Assembly (NCBI GenBank): GCA_017643365.1
Contig: JAEPNO010000010.1
Coordinates: 1 to 64,000 of the forward strand
Origin: Balneolaceae bacterium
Lineage (GTDB): Bacteria; Bacteroidota; Rhodothermia; Balneolales; Balneolaceae
Direction: 5' to 3'
Length of the DNA: 64,000 bases
The translations under genes were made by a program, and so were the position numbers. The number at the start of each line of letters is the position of its first letter. Positions within the stretch are counted from its first letter, which is position 1. Positions 16,572 to 25,855 of the stretch are shown piece by piece. Below the pieces are notes generated by a model. That model worked only from the letters and a program-made list of their open reading frames with translations, did no database searches and was not told the DNA's origin.

Positions 16572-16973
16572 CTAAAGCTTAAACTTCAATACCAACGTCC
16601 GCCCATCATTTAGGTAATCGGCTTCATCGGCATATTCCTGCATCAGAAAAAGACCACGTCCTGAAGCTTTTAACAGGTTTTCTTCTTCAAGTGGATTCGG
16701 AACTTCTTCAGGGACAAAGCCGGAACCTTCATCGGTAGTGGTGATAGTGAGAACCTCATTTTCTGCTTCTGCAACGATGGTTGCTTTTTTTGAAGCATCA
16801 AGCTCATTACCATGCACAACAGCATTGGTGGCTGCTTCGCTTACGGTAAGCATCAGTCGTGCGTAGAAGTCATCATCAAACCCAAGCTTTTCCTGCAGCT
16901 CGTTTAATAAATGCTCAACGCGTTCCAATTCCTCGTAAGTAGAGGACAATTCGTATGTAATTTTAAAGCTCAT
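16572..16973 (-). CDS. Anti-sigma regulatory factor (RsbW-like HATPase)
   Basis: A 133-residue stand-alone GHKL ATPase domain of the RsbW/SpoIIAB group. These phosphorylate anti-sigma-antagonist (STAS) proteins in partner-switching regulation. Visible boxes are the N-box SEAATNAVVHGNE near 46-58, the G1 TTTDEGSGFVPEEV near 78-91, and a shortened lid with GRGLFLMQEYADE near 104-116. No STAS partner or sigma factor lies beside it, so its partners are elsewhere. Confidence 0.85.
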   Translation of the reverse strand: MSFKITYELSSTYEELERVEHLLNELQEKLGFDDDFYARLMLTVSEAATNAVVHGNELDASKKATIVAEAENEVLTITTTDEGSGFVPEEVPNPLEEENLLKASGRGLFLMQEYADEADYLNDGRTLVLKFKL

Positions 16974-17040
16974 ACCATAAATCTTATCGGCACAATACTA
17001 TCACTAAACAAGGATATTACAAAACGAATATTTCAAACAT

Positions 17041-18060
17041 TTAGAAAGACATATTTATGTTTAAGCTGGGATAGTAATTATTACGTCCGGGTAATGTCTG
17101 GGCGGACGTATAAACCACGTATTTAGCTCGTTTTTTCTCGTGCTGATATTTAAAGGCATGCAGACCATTATATAAGGTTGAAAATACTCCAAGGCTGATA
17201 TTTAACACAGAAAGAGCTTTTTTTCTGGGATTTCTTTCATCAATATTTGACGTAGGTATAACAGTTTCCTCAGGATTTGATTCAACTTGATAATACCGAT
17301 CGCTAGACCGATACCCTTCGATGCCGGTATAAATTGATGCTAAACCTAAAGTAGTTGAAGCAATGGAGTACCAATACTTTTGATTTAAAGAAAGCTCAGT
17401 GTTTGAAGAATAAATGGCGTTGGTTATTAAGAGTTGAGAAGTTGCAAATCCGGCTGAAATTAGTCCGTAATCCCATCCAATTTCTTTACTTGTTACTTTT
17501 TTGGTGCTTGGGATTAGGATTGGGAATCCACCATAATTTGGTTGTATCATTGCAGCTTCTATTTTTGATAACCCATACGTGTTTAACCAATTTTCTAGGA
17601 CGTTTGAATTCATATCCATGATGTAATCGAATTGAAACGAATCGTTTAAAGATTCTGCAACATCTCGGCCTTCTGTTCGCTCAACCAAGTAACCAACTGC
17701 GCAAATAGCTCCATTACTATCAATAAAATTTGGTCTGCGATACTCTGTTGTATATTCATTAGTAGGGAAATCTCCATTGTTGATGTACTCCTCTAAATAG
17801 GTCAAAACCTCAATCCTTTTTTTAGTTTGTTCATTACTCAAGTGTGATAGGTCAGCGGTGCTTAATAATTGATGAACATATTTGAGATGAGTAGAAATGC
17901 GAAGATTTTCAGAATCAAACTGATTAGGCATACGGTCAAAAATTTGATAGAAACTTTCATCACCTACAACAGCATTTACTGTTGAACCGTCGCGATAGTC
18001 GACATTTTGTAAGGAAAATAGAATGGAAACAAAAAGAGCAATGTATGTTTGAAAAAGCAT
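17041..18060 (-). CDS. Exported protein of unknown function with a conserved N-terminal domain
   Basis: A 339-residue protein with an N-terminal signal segment. Residues about 90-175 carry a pattern I recognise from uncharacterised FCB-group and myxobacterial proteins: a short helix pair (LTYLEEYINNGDFPTN), then RRPNFIDSNGAICAVGYLVE, then LNTYGLSKIEAAMIQP. The C-terminal half has hydrophobic stretches (WDYGLISAGFATSQLLI; STTLGLASIYTGIEGY) that may be membrane or barrel segments. No enzymatic motif is apparent. It lies upstream of the anti-sigma kinase but 67 bp away. 18061-18323 upstream shows no other gene. Confidence 0.6.
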   Translation of the reverse strand: MLFQTYIALFVSILFSLQNVDYRDGSTVNAVVGDESFYQIFDRMPNQFDSENLRISTHLKYVHQLLSTADLSHLSNEQTKKRIEVLTYLEEYINNGDFPTNEYTTEYRRPNFIDSNGAICAVGYLVERTEGRDVAESLNDSFQFDYIMDMNSNVLENWLNTYGLSKIEAAMIQPNYGGFPILIPSTKKVTSKEIGWDYGLISAGFATSQLLITNAIYSSNTELSLNQKYWYSIASTTLGLASIYTGIEGYRSSDRYYQVESNPEETVIPTSNIDERNPRKKALSVLNISLGVFSTLYNGLHAFKYQHEKKRAKYVVYTSAQTLPGRNNYYPSLNINMSF

Positions 18061-18323
18061 GGTATGATATATTTAATTAAACCCTTAGCCTGAAATTAGC
18101 ATAATGTATACTTCATACACTAACATGTTTATGCGATATAGTTTGGGAAGCTAGAATTCGCCGAAATAATACTCCAGTATTTCGAGATTAAAATGGTGTG
18201 CACGATGATATTACGTACCCATAACGTTCACTTAATGTTTTGGTAATATTGTACCAGTAGTTTCTGTTCTGCAAAATCAATAGCAGGTTTTATAAAGATC
18301 AGCATTCACATAAAATTAGATAG

Positions 18324-19463
18324 ATGGCAAATAATAATTCAGGGAATGGAAACCGAAATGGCTCCAGCTTTGCCGAAACCTTAATTCCAACTAGTTTCTA
18401 TAATGTAATTCAGCAAGAACGAATTTTTATTGGCTTAATAGGCCTTTTCTTTTTTGTAGCAGCAGTTGCAACACCTTATCGTGAAGTAGCAATGTGGGTT
18501 GGGTTCATTTTTGCGGGTTACTCTGCAATCGCAAACGATTCCATCCAAACCATTGGAACGTTTCTAGCCTCAAACCATGACAAAAAATGGTGGATTTTAT
18601 GGCTATTCATTGGTGGTGTATTTCTTTTAGTAGTTACTCTTAGTTGGGTACAATTCGATGGCGATGTTAGCTGGCAACGATTATCATCGAAAGGATTCGA
18701 TAAAGCACCTACCGATTTCTCTTTCCTTCAAGTAGCAGCACCCATCTTCTTGTTAATACTAACAAGAATGAGAATGCCTGTTTCTACAACCTTTTTAATT
18801 CTTAGCTGTTTCGCTACCGATGCGGCCGCAATAACCTCTGTTTTAGGTAAGAGTTTAAGTGGTTACGGACTTGCTTTTGCTTCGGGTTTACTCGTTTGGT
18901 TAGTAGTTACGAAAACCGTTGAAAAGAAATTTTTAGGCACAAAAGCGTCTAAAATTTGGCTACCCATTCAATGGTTAACCTCAGGTACATTGTGGGGTGT
19001 TTGGGTGATGCAGGATGCAGCAAATATCGCTGTTTACCTTCCACGATCGCTCGCACTTGGTGAATTTATTGGGTTCGCAGCATTTATTTTCTTCGGTCTT
19101 GGAATCTTGTTCTACCTTCGTGGTGATAAAATTCAACGAATTGTAACCGAAAAATCTCGTGTAACTGATATTCGCTCAGCTACTATCATCGACTTTATTT
19201 ATGCACTTTTACTGGCATACAAATTGACTATCAGTACCGTACCAATGAGTACAACTTGGGTATTCTTAGGATTGCTCGCAGGACGTGAATTAGGCCTCAG
19301 TATTATGGGTGCAATGGATGTTGGAAAACCAATGCCAAAGGTACTTAAGATTGTCTTTAAAGATCTATCCTATGCCCTGTTTGGCTTGCTGGTTTCTATC
19401 TTACTTGCAATATCGATTAATGAAGATGTAAGAACTGAATTGCTCGGTATGATTGGTATTTGA
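18324..19463 (+). CDS. Divergent PiT-like (phosphate transporter fold) membrane protein
   Basis: A 379-residue polytopic membrane protein with about ten hydrophobic segments. Two halves each show degenerate versions of the sodium/proton-phosphate symporter (PiT) signatures. The ND motif appears as AIANDSIQTIGTF (68-80) and VMQDAANIAVYL (228-239). The PVSTTH motif appears as MPVSTTFLIL (151-160) and VPMSTTWVFL (306-315). The histidine after STT is Phe and Trp. The layout implies a PiT ancestor; phosphate as substrate is uncertain. No Pho box was seen upstream. A clear terminator follows. Confidence 0.6.
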   Translation: MANNNSGNGNRNGSSFAETLIPTSFYNVIQQERIFIGLIGLFFFVAAVATPYREVAMWVGFIFAGYSAIANDSIQTIGTFLASNHDKKWWILWLFIGGVFLLVVTLSWVQFDGDVSWQRLSSKGFDKAPTDFSFLQVAAPIFLLILTRMRMPVSTTFLILSCFATDAAAITSVLGKSLSGYGLAFASGLLVWLVVTKTVEKKFLGTKASKIWLPIQWLTSGTLWGVWVMQDAANIAVYLPRSLALGEFIGFAAFIFFGLGILFYLRGDKIQRIVTEKSRVTDIRSATIIDFIYALLLAYKLTISTVPMSTTWVFLGLLAGRELGLSIMGAMDVGKPMPKVLKIVFKDLSYALFGLLVSILLAISINEDVRTELLGMIGI

Positions 19464-19489
19464 AATTTCGGTTAAAATGTACCATACTA

Positions 19490-19523
19490 AAGCGTACCTG
19501 CATATTGCACGTACGCTTTTTTT
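19490..19523 (+). terminator. Terminator of the PiT-like gene
   Basis: AAAGCGTAC pairs with GTACGCTTT across a 13-nt loop, followed by a T-run. Confidence 0.85.
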
Positions 19524-19593
19524 ATATATCCACATCCTGCGTTCTCTTCGAAAGAAAACATCTACATACCGAAATCCTCAACCCTAACAGGTT

Positions 19594-20100
19594 TTGCAAA
19601 TGAACGCGACTGTACTTGTGCTAAATCAAGACTATCAACCGCTGAGTATCTGCTCGGTGCAACGCTCAATGAAGCTAATTTTTTTAGATAAAGCTGAACT
19701 TTTACACGATGATCCAAAGAAAGAGCTTCGAACCATCAGGCAAGCATTTCAATTTCCTTCGGTGATCAGGCTTCGCAGTTATATCCGAATCCCATACTCC
19801 AAAGTGGTTCTATCACGGCGAAACATCATGCGGCGTGATAATTTCACCTGTATGTATTGCGGAAGGAAGTCGGATCTTACCATCGATCATGTAATCCCAA
19901 AAAGCAGGGGCGGAAAAGATGTTTGGGAAAACTTAACCACGGCTTGCGAAAAGTGTAATGTGAAGAAAGGGAGTAAGACTCCAAACGAAGCAGATATGCC
20001 GTTGATGAAGACTCCTTACCGTCCGGTTCCAATCACCTTTTTCCGTGATTATAACGGGAATGTGCAGGAGCCATGGAAACCTTATCTATATATGACTTAA
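19594..20100 (+). CDS. HNH endonuclease family protein
   Basis: A 168-residue protein with a compact HNH nuclease core: CMYCGRKSDLTIDHVIPKSR and then ENLTTACEKCNVKKG. The four cysteines form the structural zinc site and the DH pair is catalytic. The N-terminal half (VLNQDYQPLSICSVQRSMKLIFLDKAE) is typical of the widespread chromosomal HNH proteins of unknown role. It is not beside a methylase, intein or prophage. Its stop overlaps the stop of the convergent DsrE-like gene by 4 bp. Confidence 0.88.
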   Translation: MQMNATVLVLNQDYQPLSICSVQRSMKLIFLDKAELLHDDPKKELRTIRQAFQFPSVIRLRSYIRIPYSKVVLSRRNIMRRDNFTCMYCGRKSDLTIDHVIPKSRGGKDVWENLTTACEKCNVKKGSKTPNEADMPLMKTPYRPVPITFFRDYNGNVQEPWKPYLYMT

Positions 20101-20630
20101 TCGAACACCAGTGGCACATAGCCGTTGAGCATGTAGGTAGTAAAGGTAGTGAGCATGGATAGTGCGATGGTTACTTCGGTATTCACTTCATCATGCGCAT
20201 ATTGTCGAGATAGTAACGACTGTCCACAAACATAAAATTCAACTCCGGCATCTTTTAATGCGGTGATCAGAGGGATATTTGGATTGTCGAGATCGTATCT
20301 CTCTTGGTAAGCTTCGTTATCAATAATGGTATCCGTAGCTCCACCGTGTACTACCACAGCCACATTTATATTTTCAGCAGCAACACCGCCTAGGCCATGC
20401 AGATTTAACATACGAGCTACATTATTCAAGCCCCGGTTGATGCTTTCCTTATCCCGTTGCATCGTCTTTAAATCAATAACGATGTTGTACTCCATCTCAG
20501 CATCCGGATTTGTAGCACCTTCAATTTCATAAATCCCGCCAAAGCTTTTTACGATAGGATATTGAGCTTCTTGAGCAAATGTTGTTTGCATGAAAACGAT
20601 AGCAATGAGCAATGATAGAATAGACTTCAT
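20097..20630 (-). CDS. Exported DsrE-like protein
   Basis: A 177-residue protein with a signal peptide (MKSILSLLIAIVFMQTTFAQ). Its mature part matches the DsrE/DsrF-like fold seen in periplasmic proteins of this phylum: an alternating strand-helix layout, INVAVVVHGGATDTIIDN, then GVEFYVCGQSLLSRQY with a single Cys, and EVTIALSMLTTFTTYMLNGY at the end. Such proteins are linked to sulfur handling, but the role of this one is unknown. It is tail-to-tail with the HNH gene. Confidence 0.75.
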   Translation of the reverse strand: MKSILSLLIAIVFMQTTFAQEAQYPIVKSFGGIYEIEGATNPDAEMEYNIVIDLKTMQRDKESINRGLNNVARMLNLHGLGGVAAENINVAVVVHGGATDTIIDNEAYQERYDLDNPNIPLITALKDAGVEFYVCGQSLLSRQYAHDEVNTEVTIALSMLTTFTTYMLNGYVPLVFD

Positions 20631-20685
20631 AGAATTGAATATTGGGTCAACGGTTGGGAGGGAAGCTAGCTTAAAAACCGGACAT

Positions 20686-20718
20686 AAAAAAAGCCGGCTA
20701 ATGTTGCCAGCTGCTTTT
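20686..20718 (-). terminator. Terminator of the glycoside hydrolase gene
   Basis: Read on the minus strand, AAAAGCAGCT and AGCCGGCTTTT pair imperfectly and are followed by a T-run. It sits about 150 bp after the hydrolase stop; the bases between show nothing else. Confidence 0.6.
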
Positions 20719-20867
20719 ATTTGAAGTAACTCCTGCCAATATACGATGGGGATGGCGCGGTTTCCAAATTGAATTTAATACCTATAAGTAATGATAAGTA
20801 ATGTTCTACTTACAGTAATTTAAACTAAATTTATGGTGGAATTACCTTTGTAAAATGATGGCAGATT

Positions 20868-22667
20868 TCATTCAAATTTGATGTCATCCAAATAAAAAGT
20901 TACTGGAAAACCGGGGCTTCCCAGTCTCCAGAAGAAAGGAGTTTTAATTCTGCTCAAATCTTCCCCTTTTAAGTCGATAGTGTATTTCTTCCATTTATCT
21001 GAAAGTTTAACCTCTCCCATATCTTTAATTACTGAATCATTATAGGGTACATCATCGCCAAGGATTCCGATTCCGAAAGTTATTTTCTCGTTACCTTTTT
21101 TGCCCCGTGCCCAAAATGTGAGCTTAGTGGCACCGGTGAGATTGAAACCTCCGGGTTGCTGTCCCCAATCGTTTAGCGGATGTTGCCACGCTACACCGGC
21201 CCAGCCATCAAACCCATTATACTTCACTTCAAGTGCATGCTCTCCAGTTTTTGGATCTATTTCCGATTCGAAATCCATTTTAATTTTGTCCGTATTTCCC
21301 ATCCAGCCGGAAGAAAACCAAGGCTGAGGAGCATTATCAGCATATACAGCCAGCGGTAAAGCCAGCTGAACCTCTTCGGTTTTTCCGATAGTTTTGATTG
21401 GGATATTAGCCACCGCAGCGGCACCATTCTTATCAAAAATGCTAACATAAATTCGATAAACACCTTCAGTAGGAGCTTTCAAGGTCGCTGAAGTATTATT
21501 CGATTTCTGAATGATTCCTGTAAGTTCGAAAGGAGTTTGTTGGACATCACCACCAGTAAAATATTCGGAGGCCTCGCCCCGGACCTTCCACTCAACGCGT
21601 AGTTCATCGCCTTCGGGATCGTAGGCATCTAGTTTTATTTCGAATAGATTACCAGCTTCGATTTCATTAGAGCCAACCAACTCGAAGCTATTGATAACAG
21701 GAGATAAATTTCCAGGTTGATTTCCACTCCATAATTCTGTCATGGCGTCTACCGCAGCCAGTTTCTCACCTGTTGGTAAAAACATCCCAAACCAAGTTGC
21801 GGTAGCTTCCATTTTTGAACCCCAGGTAAAGGCTAAACCACCCAGACAAGTGTTTGGGTGATCAAGACAACCTTTTTGGTAGGCCTCGCGGTAAACGGTA
21901 GCTTTTTCTGTGCTTGTTAGTTCGATGGGAGCGCCGAATTCTGTGGTTCCGGTTTCCCAAGTACCAGGCGGACCAAATTCGGTGATGATAATGGGTTTGG
22001 TTCCACCTGCAGTTTTGTATCGATCAATCATCGAAGGCAAACCGCCATAGGTGTTTACTCCGTGTATGTCGATGTCTTTGGCGATGTTACGGACTGCACG
22101 CACTCGTTCTCCGCCAATTTCAGCGGTCACGGTCATAATTGGGTGATTGGGATCGAGTTCTTTAACCATCACCGCCAATTCCTGAAGGTGATTCCATATC
22201 GCCGGATTACCACCATCCTCAAAACCTTCCATTTCATTTCCAAGAGCCCAGAGCAATACCGCAGGATGATCTTTAAATCGAAGTACATCTTTACGAACAC
22301 GTTCACGTTGCTCAGCGAGCATTTGGGGATCAGAATAATCAAAACCATGACGCTCATGCCCCAGCCAATGTCCTAGAATTACTGCTAATCCGTGAGAATG
22401 TGCTTCGTCTAGTAATTCAGCGGTGTCATCACCAATTCCCCAAGTTCTAATCGTATTTCCGCCTGATTTTGCTAACAACTCGAGCGAGCCACCGCCCCCT
22501 GCACCTTGAACGAAATAAGGATCCCCATCACGAAGGAGTTGCCATTTTCCATCCTCATTTTGAACGAGTTCTACAGGAATGGGTTGTGCAATTACATAAT
22601 TTGTATTGACTAAGAATGTAAATATGATCGAAACGAAGAATAGTAAAGCAATGAGGTTGTATTTCAT
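20868..22667 (-). CDS. Exported glycoside hydrolase, TIM-barrel (GH2/GH5-like) with C-terminal binding domain
   Basis: A 599-residue secreted enzyme with a signal segment in the first 28 residues. The catalytic TIM barrel spans about 30-320. It has VILGHWLGHERHGFDY, the acid/base context LLWALGNEMEG (Asn-Glu) and the nucleophile context IIITEFGPPGTWE. A Ig-like domain follows (about 330-430). The C-terminal jelly-roll (about 440-599) has LTFWARGKKGNEKITFGIG and FYLDDIKFE, as in carbohydrate-binding domains. The substrate is unknown, possibly a beta-glucan. There is no polysaccharide-utilisation locus or SusCD pair nearby. Confidence 0.8.
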   Translation of the reverse strand: MKYNLIALLFFVSIIFTFLVNTNYVIAQPIPVELVQNEDGKWQLLRDGDPYFVQGAGGGGSLELLAKSGGNTIRTWGIGDDTAELLDEAHSHGLAVILGHWLGHERHGFDYSDPQMLAEQRERVRKDVLRFKDHPAVLLWALGNEMEGFEDGGNPAIWNHLQELAVMVKELDPNHPIMTVTAEIGGERVRAVRNIAKDIDIHGVNTYGGLPSMIDRYKTAGGTKPIIITEFGPPGTWETGTTEFGAPIELTSTEKATVYREAYQKGCLDHPNTCLGGLAFTWGSKMEATATWFGMFLPTGEKLAAVDAMTELWSGNQPGNLSPVINSFELVGSNEIEAGNLFEIKLDAYDPEGDELRVEWKVRGEASEYFTGGDVQQTPFELTGIIQKSNNTSATLKAPTEGVYRIYVSIFDKNGAAAVANIPIKTIGKTEEVQLALPLAVYADNAPQPWFSSGWMGNTDKIKMDFESEIDPKTGEHALEVKYNGFDGWAGVAWQHPLNDWGQQPGGFNLTGATKLTFWARGKKGNEKITFGIGILGDDVPYNDSVIKDMGEVKLSDKWKKYTIDLKGEDLSRIKTPFFWRLGSPGFPVTFYLDDIKFE

Positions 22668-22765
22668 TATCTGTGAGTTGAAATGAATTTATCTTCAGAT
22701 TTTATACAATATTAAATTAATTTAGATTAGATAGTAATTTATAAAGAAGTAAGGCTTTTTTAGAA

Positions 22766-23311
22766 ATGACGAATACACTCTCACCTGTAAAATGTATTGC
22801 TTTTGATTGTTTTGGGACGATTTTTGACATGAAAAATGTGCCTAAAAAAGAGATAAAAGCGTATGCAAGTCATGTAAGAAAGGAAAATTTTGATCCCTTT
22901 GATTTTCCAAAATTATGGTACCATTTACCGGTTTTCCCTGATGTGACAAAAGGAATTAATCTCCTACAAAAACAGGGTTTTTTCTGTGTTACTCTAAGTA
23001 ATGGTTCAAAAGAACTTCTCGAGCATGCATCTGCTAATTGTGGAATAAAATGGAATCATATTATTGATTTGTCATTACATGGGGTATATAAACCAAAAAT
23101 AGAGGCTTACTTATCGATAGAAAAAGATCTAGGATTCAAAGTATCAGAAACTATGATGGTTACTGCAAATGTTGGCTCAGGAGATTTAAAACAGGCACAC
23201 GAAATCGGGATGAATTATCAACTGATTCGACATGGTTATTCTGATAATATTTTTGAACTTGCTGAATTATTGTTGAATAAAATTGAAATGAATACAGAAA
23301 AGGTTAACTAA
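22766..23311 (+). CDS. HAD superfamily hydrolase (haloacid dehalogenase type II-like)
   Basis: A 181-residue HAD-fold protein. Motif I is FDCFGTIFDM (nucleophile Asp near residue 14), motif II is TLSNGSKELL and the motif III lysine is in GVYKPKIEAY. The C-terminal part keeps MMVTANVGSGDLKQAHEIGM, a variant of motif IV in which the usual DD is replaced by AN. At 181 residues it is shorter than type II dehalogenases (about 220) and has a reduced cap. The substrate is unknown; catalysis may be weakened by the motif IV change. Confidence 0.7.
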   Translation: MTNTLSPVKCIAFDCFGTIFDMKNVPKKEIKAYASHVRKENFDPFDFPKLWYHLPVFPDVTKGINLLQKQGFFCVTLSNGSKELLEHASANCGIKWNHIIDLSLHGVYKPKIEAYLSIEKDLGFKVSETMMVTANVGSGDLKQAHEIGMNYQLIRHGYSDNIFELAELLLNKIEMNTEKVN

Positions 23312-23457
23312 AAATAAGTAGTGATTTTTTCTTATCGAGAATGTGATAGTGTCATTAACAATTCCTCAAGTTCTAATCGTAGAAAGACATAATAAAGTAA
23401 AGAATTCAAGTGAGCTGTGAGGTTAGGTCAATAAAAGGAAATTGGGAGTTCTATTAC

Positions 23458-23706
23458 CTATTTCTGATTTAGAAGAATAAGAGCTTTTTTGGCGTTATCA
23501 TCTTCCAATAAGCCCGAAATTGCCAGGACAATTTCATCGGGTGCTTGTTTGATCTTCATCTGATCAATTAAAGAATGCAGCGCTGATCGCCTATGATAAG
23601 ACTCAAGGGATAAGATCGAGGTGAGTTGTTGATGAATATTTTCGTCTTCTTGCGCAACGCGAATTAAATCGAAAAGTGGTTCATTTTGTATAGGCGAAAA
23701 AAACAT
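23458..23706 (-). CDS. Small protein of unknown function
   Basis: An 82-residue helical protein (LFDLIRVAQEDENIHQQLTSI, SALHSLIDQMKIKQAPDEIV, DNAKKALILLNQK) with no signal peptide or membrane segment. I do not recognise the family. The helix pattern and charge look protein-like rather than random. Its start lies 123 bp from the mnmA start, in the opposite direction. Confidence 0.5.
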   Translation of the reverse strand: MFFSPIQNEPLFDLIRVAQEDENIHQQLTSILSLESYHRRSALHSLIDQMKIKQAPDEIVLAISGLLEDDNAKKALILLNQK

Positions 23707-23829
23707 TTCAGAGAGTTTCTAAGTGAGTGCAATAAAACTATCCATCGGATAACCAATAACAATTAACGAAATACGATCCTGAAATAAAAAAATCGTATCT
23801 TTGATGGCTAATCAAGAGGTAAACTAACG

Positions 23830-24960
23830 ATGAGTAAAAAAGGCAGAGTATTAGTAGCAATGAGCGGCGGTGTGGATTCATCTGTTGCAGCTGTAATGCT
23901 CCATGAACAAGGCTACGAGGTGATTGGAATCACCATGAAAACATGGGATTACCACCGAAGTGGCGGTAATAACGGGAAAGAAACAGGTTGCTGCACCGTA
24001 GAAAGTATGAACGATGCGCGCCACATTGCCGTAAATCTGGGTTTTAAGCATTTCATCGTAGATATTCGAGAAGAGTTTGGCGATTGGGTTATCGATCGCT
24101 TTGTGGATGATTATTTGGGTGGACGAACACCAAATCCTTGCGTGCTTTGTAATACGCACATCAAGTGGGCTGCCCTGTTAAAACGAGCAGATGCCTTAGG
24201 TTGTGATTTCATATCAACCGGACACTATGCTCGAGTTAGAGAAGAAAATGGGCGTCATATCATCTCACGTGGACTTGATCCACGCAAAGATCAGTCGTAC
24301 GCATTGTGGGGAGTGGCTCAAGAGCACCTTGCCAGAACTATTTTTCCATTAGGTGGATATTCGAAAACCGAAATTCGCCAAATCGCTGAAGATCACGGCT
24401 TATTAAATGTGGCCAATAAGCCCGATTCGTACGAAATTTGCTTTGTACCCGATGACGATTATCGTCGGTTCTTAAAGGACAAGAAACCGGAAGCCATCGA
24501 GAAATTAAAAGGCGGTAAGTTTGTAGATCAAGACGGTAAGGTTGTTGGCGAGCACGAAGGTTATCCGTTTTACACCATCGGGCAACGCCGTGGACTGAAT
24601 TTGCCTATGGGTCGACCGATTTATGTTACGCACATTAATCCGTTTACCAACACCATCACCATCGGCGATAAAGAAGATCTAATCAGCTCAACATTGATCG
24701 CGCGGGAATTAAATCTCATCAAATATGCTCGTATCCCGGAAGGTGGAATGGATATCATTGGCGCCATTCGATACAATGACGAGGGCGCACTCGGAACCAT
24801 CACACAAACTGCCGATGACGAAATCAAAGTGCATTTTCCCGCAGGAAGAGAGGCGATCACCCCGGGGCAGGCTGTTGTTTGCTACGAAGGGAATGATGTG
24901 GTTGCCGGTGGATGGATCAAAAAAGTAAGCGTAGGATTCGAAGATTTAGTTTCGGTCTAA
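23830..24960 (+). CDS. mnmA: tRNA-specific 2-thiouridylase
   Basis: Adds sulfur to the wobble uridine at position 34 of Lys, Glu and Gln tRNAs. The 376-residue protein has the PP-loop AMSGGVDSSVA (10-20), the conserved GCCTVESMNDAR, the first catalytic cysteine in NPCVLCNTHIKW (Cys104 or Cys107), and the second in DSYEICFVPDDDYRRF near 209. The C-terminal beta domain ends with GQAVVCYEGNDVVAGGWI. It is preceded by a short AT-rich promoter region and followed by a DUF4412 gene 67 bp on. Confidence 0.96.
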   Translation: MSKKGRVLVAMSGGVDSSVAAVMLHEQGYEVIGITMKTWDYHRSGGNNGKETGCCTVESMNDARHIAVNLGFKHFIVDIREEFGDWVIDRFVDDYLGGRTPNPCVLCNTHIKWAALLKRADALGCDFISTGHYARVREENGRHIISRGLDPRKDQSYALWGVAQEHLARTIFPLGGYSKTEIRQIAEDHGLLNVANKPDSYEICFVPDDDYRRFLKDKKPEAIEKLKGGKFVDQDGKVVGEHEGYPFYTIGQRRGLNLPMGRPIYVTHINPFTNTITIGDKEDLISSTLIARELNLIKYARIPEGGMDIIGAIRYNDEGALGTITQTADDEIKVHFPAGREAITPGQAVVCYEGNDVVAGGWIKKVSVGFEDLVSV

Positions 24961-25027
24961 TACGAAACAACATTGGAACATCGTTCGTTAAAGCGACAGA
25001 CTTTTTATCAAACTAAACTCAGGATTT

Positions 25028-25780
25028 ATGAAGTTTCCTAAAAAAATAGTGGGCGTAGCATTCGTTGCCATGTTCGCTTTTACACAATTAGTACATGCAC
25101 AATTCGAAGGTCAAATCAGCATGTCGATTTATTCACAAGATGACGGTGTTCTCACCGAAGAAAATGTGGTAAACCTATACACAACTCAAGAGCGAATTCT
25201 TATCAAAGGTGAAGATAAAATCAATATTTCGGATGGAATGATGGAAGCCGAAGGAATTCTGATTCGCAGCGATATGCGTGATTTTGTGATCATGATGGGA
25301 GAGAAGGAAGCACTACGATTTACGAAAGAAGAACTCGAAGGCATGTTCTCGATGATGAGCATGATGAGCGGTGGCGAAATGGACGATAAAAAATCGGATG
25401 CCAATTATTCTTATACCAACGAAGTACGAACCATTCAAGGCTTGCAAGCAACTGAACTTAGAGTAATGGGTAAAAATGAGAAAAAATATCTATCCGTTTG
25501 GTTAACAAATGATTTAGATATTGATTGGGGAATGCTGTCAGAGCCTTGGAAAAACGTTCCTTCTTCATTATCTGGAGATGTGAATCAAGTAACGCAGGAG
25601 TTTAAATCTCGAAATTTCCCATTATTGATTGAAGTAACTGAGAATGGTGAGACCGATAAAATTTTCGAAGTTACTAAGGTGAGAAAATCGCGAATCGCAA
25701 AAGATATGGTTGAAATGCCGGCCGGACTTCAGCTCATCAGTTTGCAGGAAATGATTATGAAAGCGATGATGAGCAACTGA
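25028..25780 (+). CDS. Exported DUF4412 protein
   Basis: A 250-residue protein with a signal peptide ending near VHAQ (residues 22-25). The mature part matches DUF4412-type proteins of this phylum: a first strand FEGQISMSIYSQ, ERILIKGEDKINI, RSDMRDFVIMMGEKEALRF, and a TIQGLQATELRV strand followed by LSVWLTNDLDIDWG. The fold resembles LolA/outer-membrane lipoprotein carriers in style, but function is unknown. It is Met-rich in the segment MFSMMSMMSGGEMDD. Confidence 0.75.
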   Translation: MKFPKKIVGVAFVAMFAFTQLVHAQFEGQISMSIYSQDDGVLTEENVVNLYTTQERILIKGEDKINISDGMMEAEGILIRSDMRDFVIMMGEKEALRFTKEELEGMFSMMSMMSGGEMDDKKSDANYSYTNEVRTIQGLQATELRVMGKNEKKYLSVWLTNDLDIDWGMLSEPWKNVPSSLSGDVNQVTQEFKSRNFPLLIEVTENGETDKIFEVTKVRKSRIAKDMVEMPAGLQLISLQEMIMKAMMSN

Positions 25781-25803
25781 TCTAAAATATTATTTAAAAA
25801 AAG

Positions 25804-25838
25804 AAAAGCGACCCCTAACTAATGGAGTCGCTTTTTTT
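25804..25838. terminator. Bidirectional terminator between the DUF4412 and CHRD genes
   Basis: AAAAGCGAC and GTCGCTTTT pair around cccctaactaatgga. T-runs on both strands suit the two convergent genes. Confidence 0.85.
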
Positions 25839-25855
25839 ATTTCTGGGAGTGACGA

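Noticed and set aside
18061-18323. Pho box before the PiT-like gene
   Set aside because: No tandem CTGTCAT-like 11-bp repeats were found, so phosphate control is not supported.
19594-20100. HNH gene as part of a defence or restriction system
   Set aside because: No methylase, helicase or specificity subunit adjoins it, and the N-terminal half matches the common stand-alone chromosomal HNH proteins.
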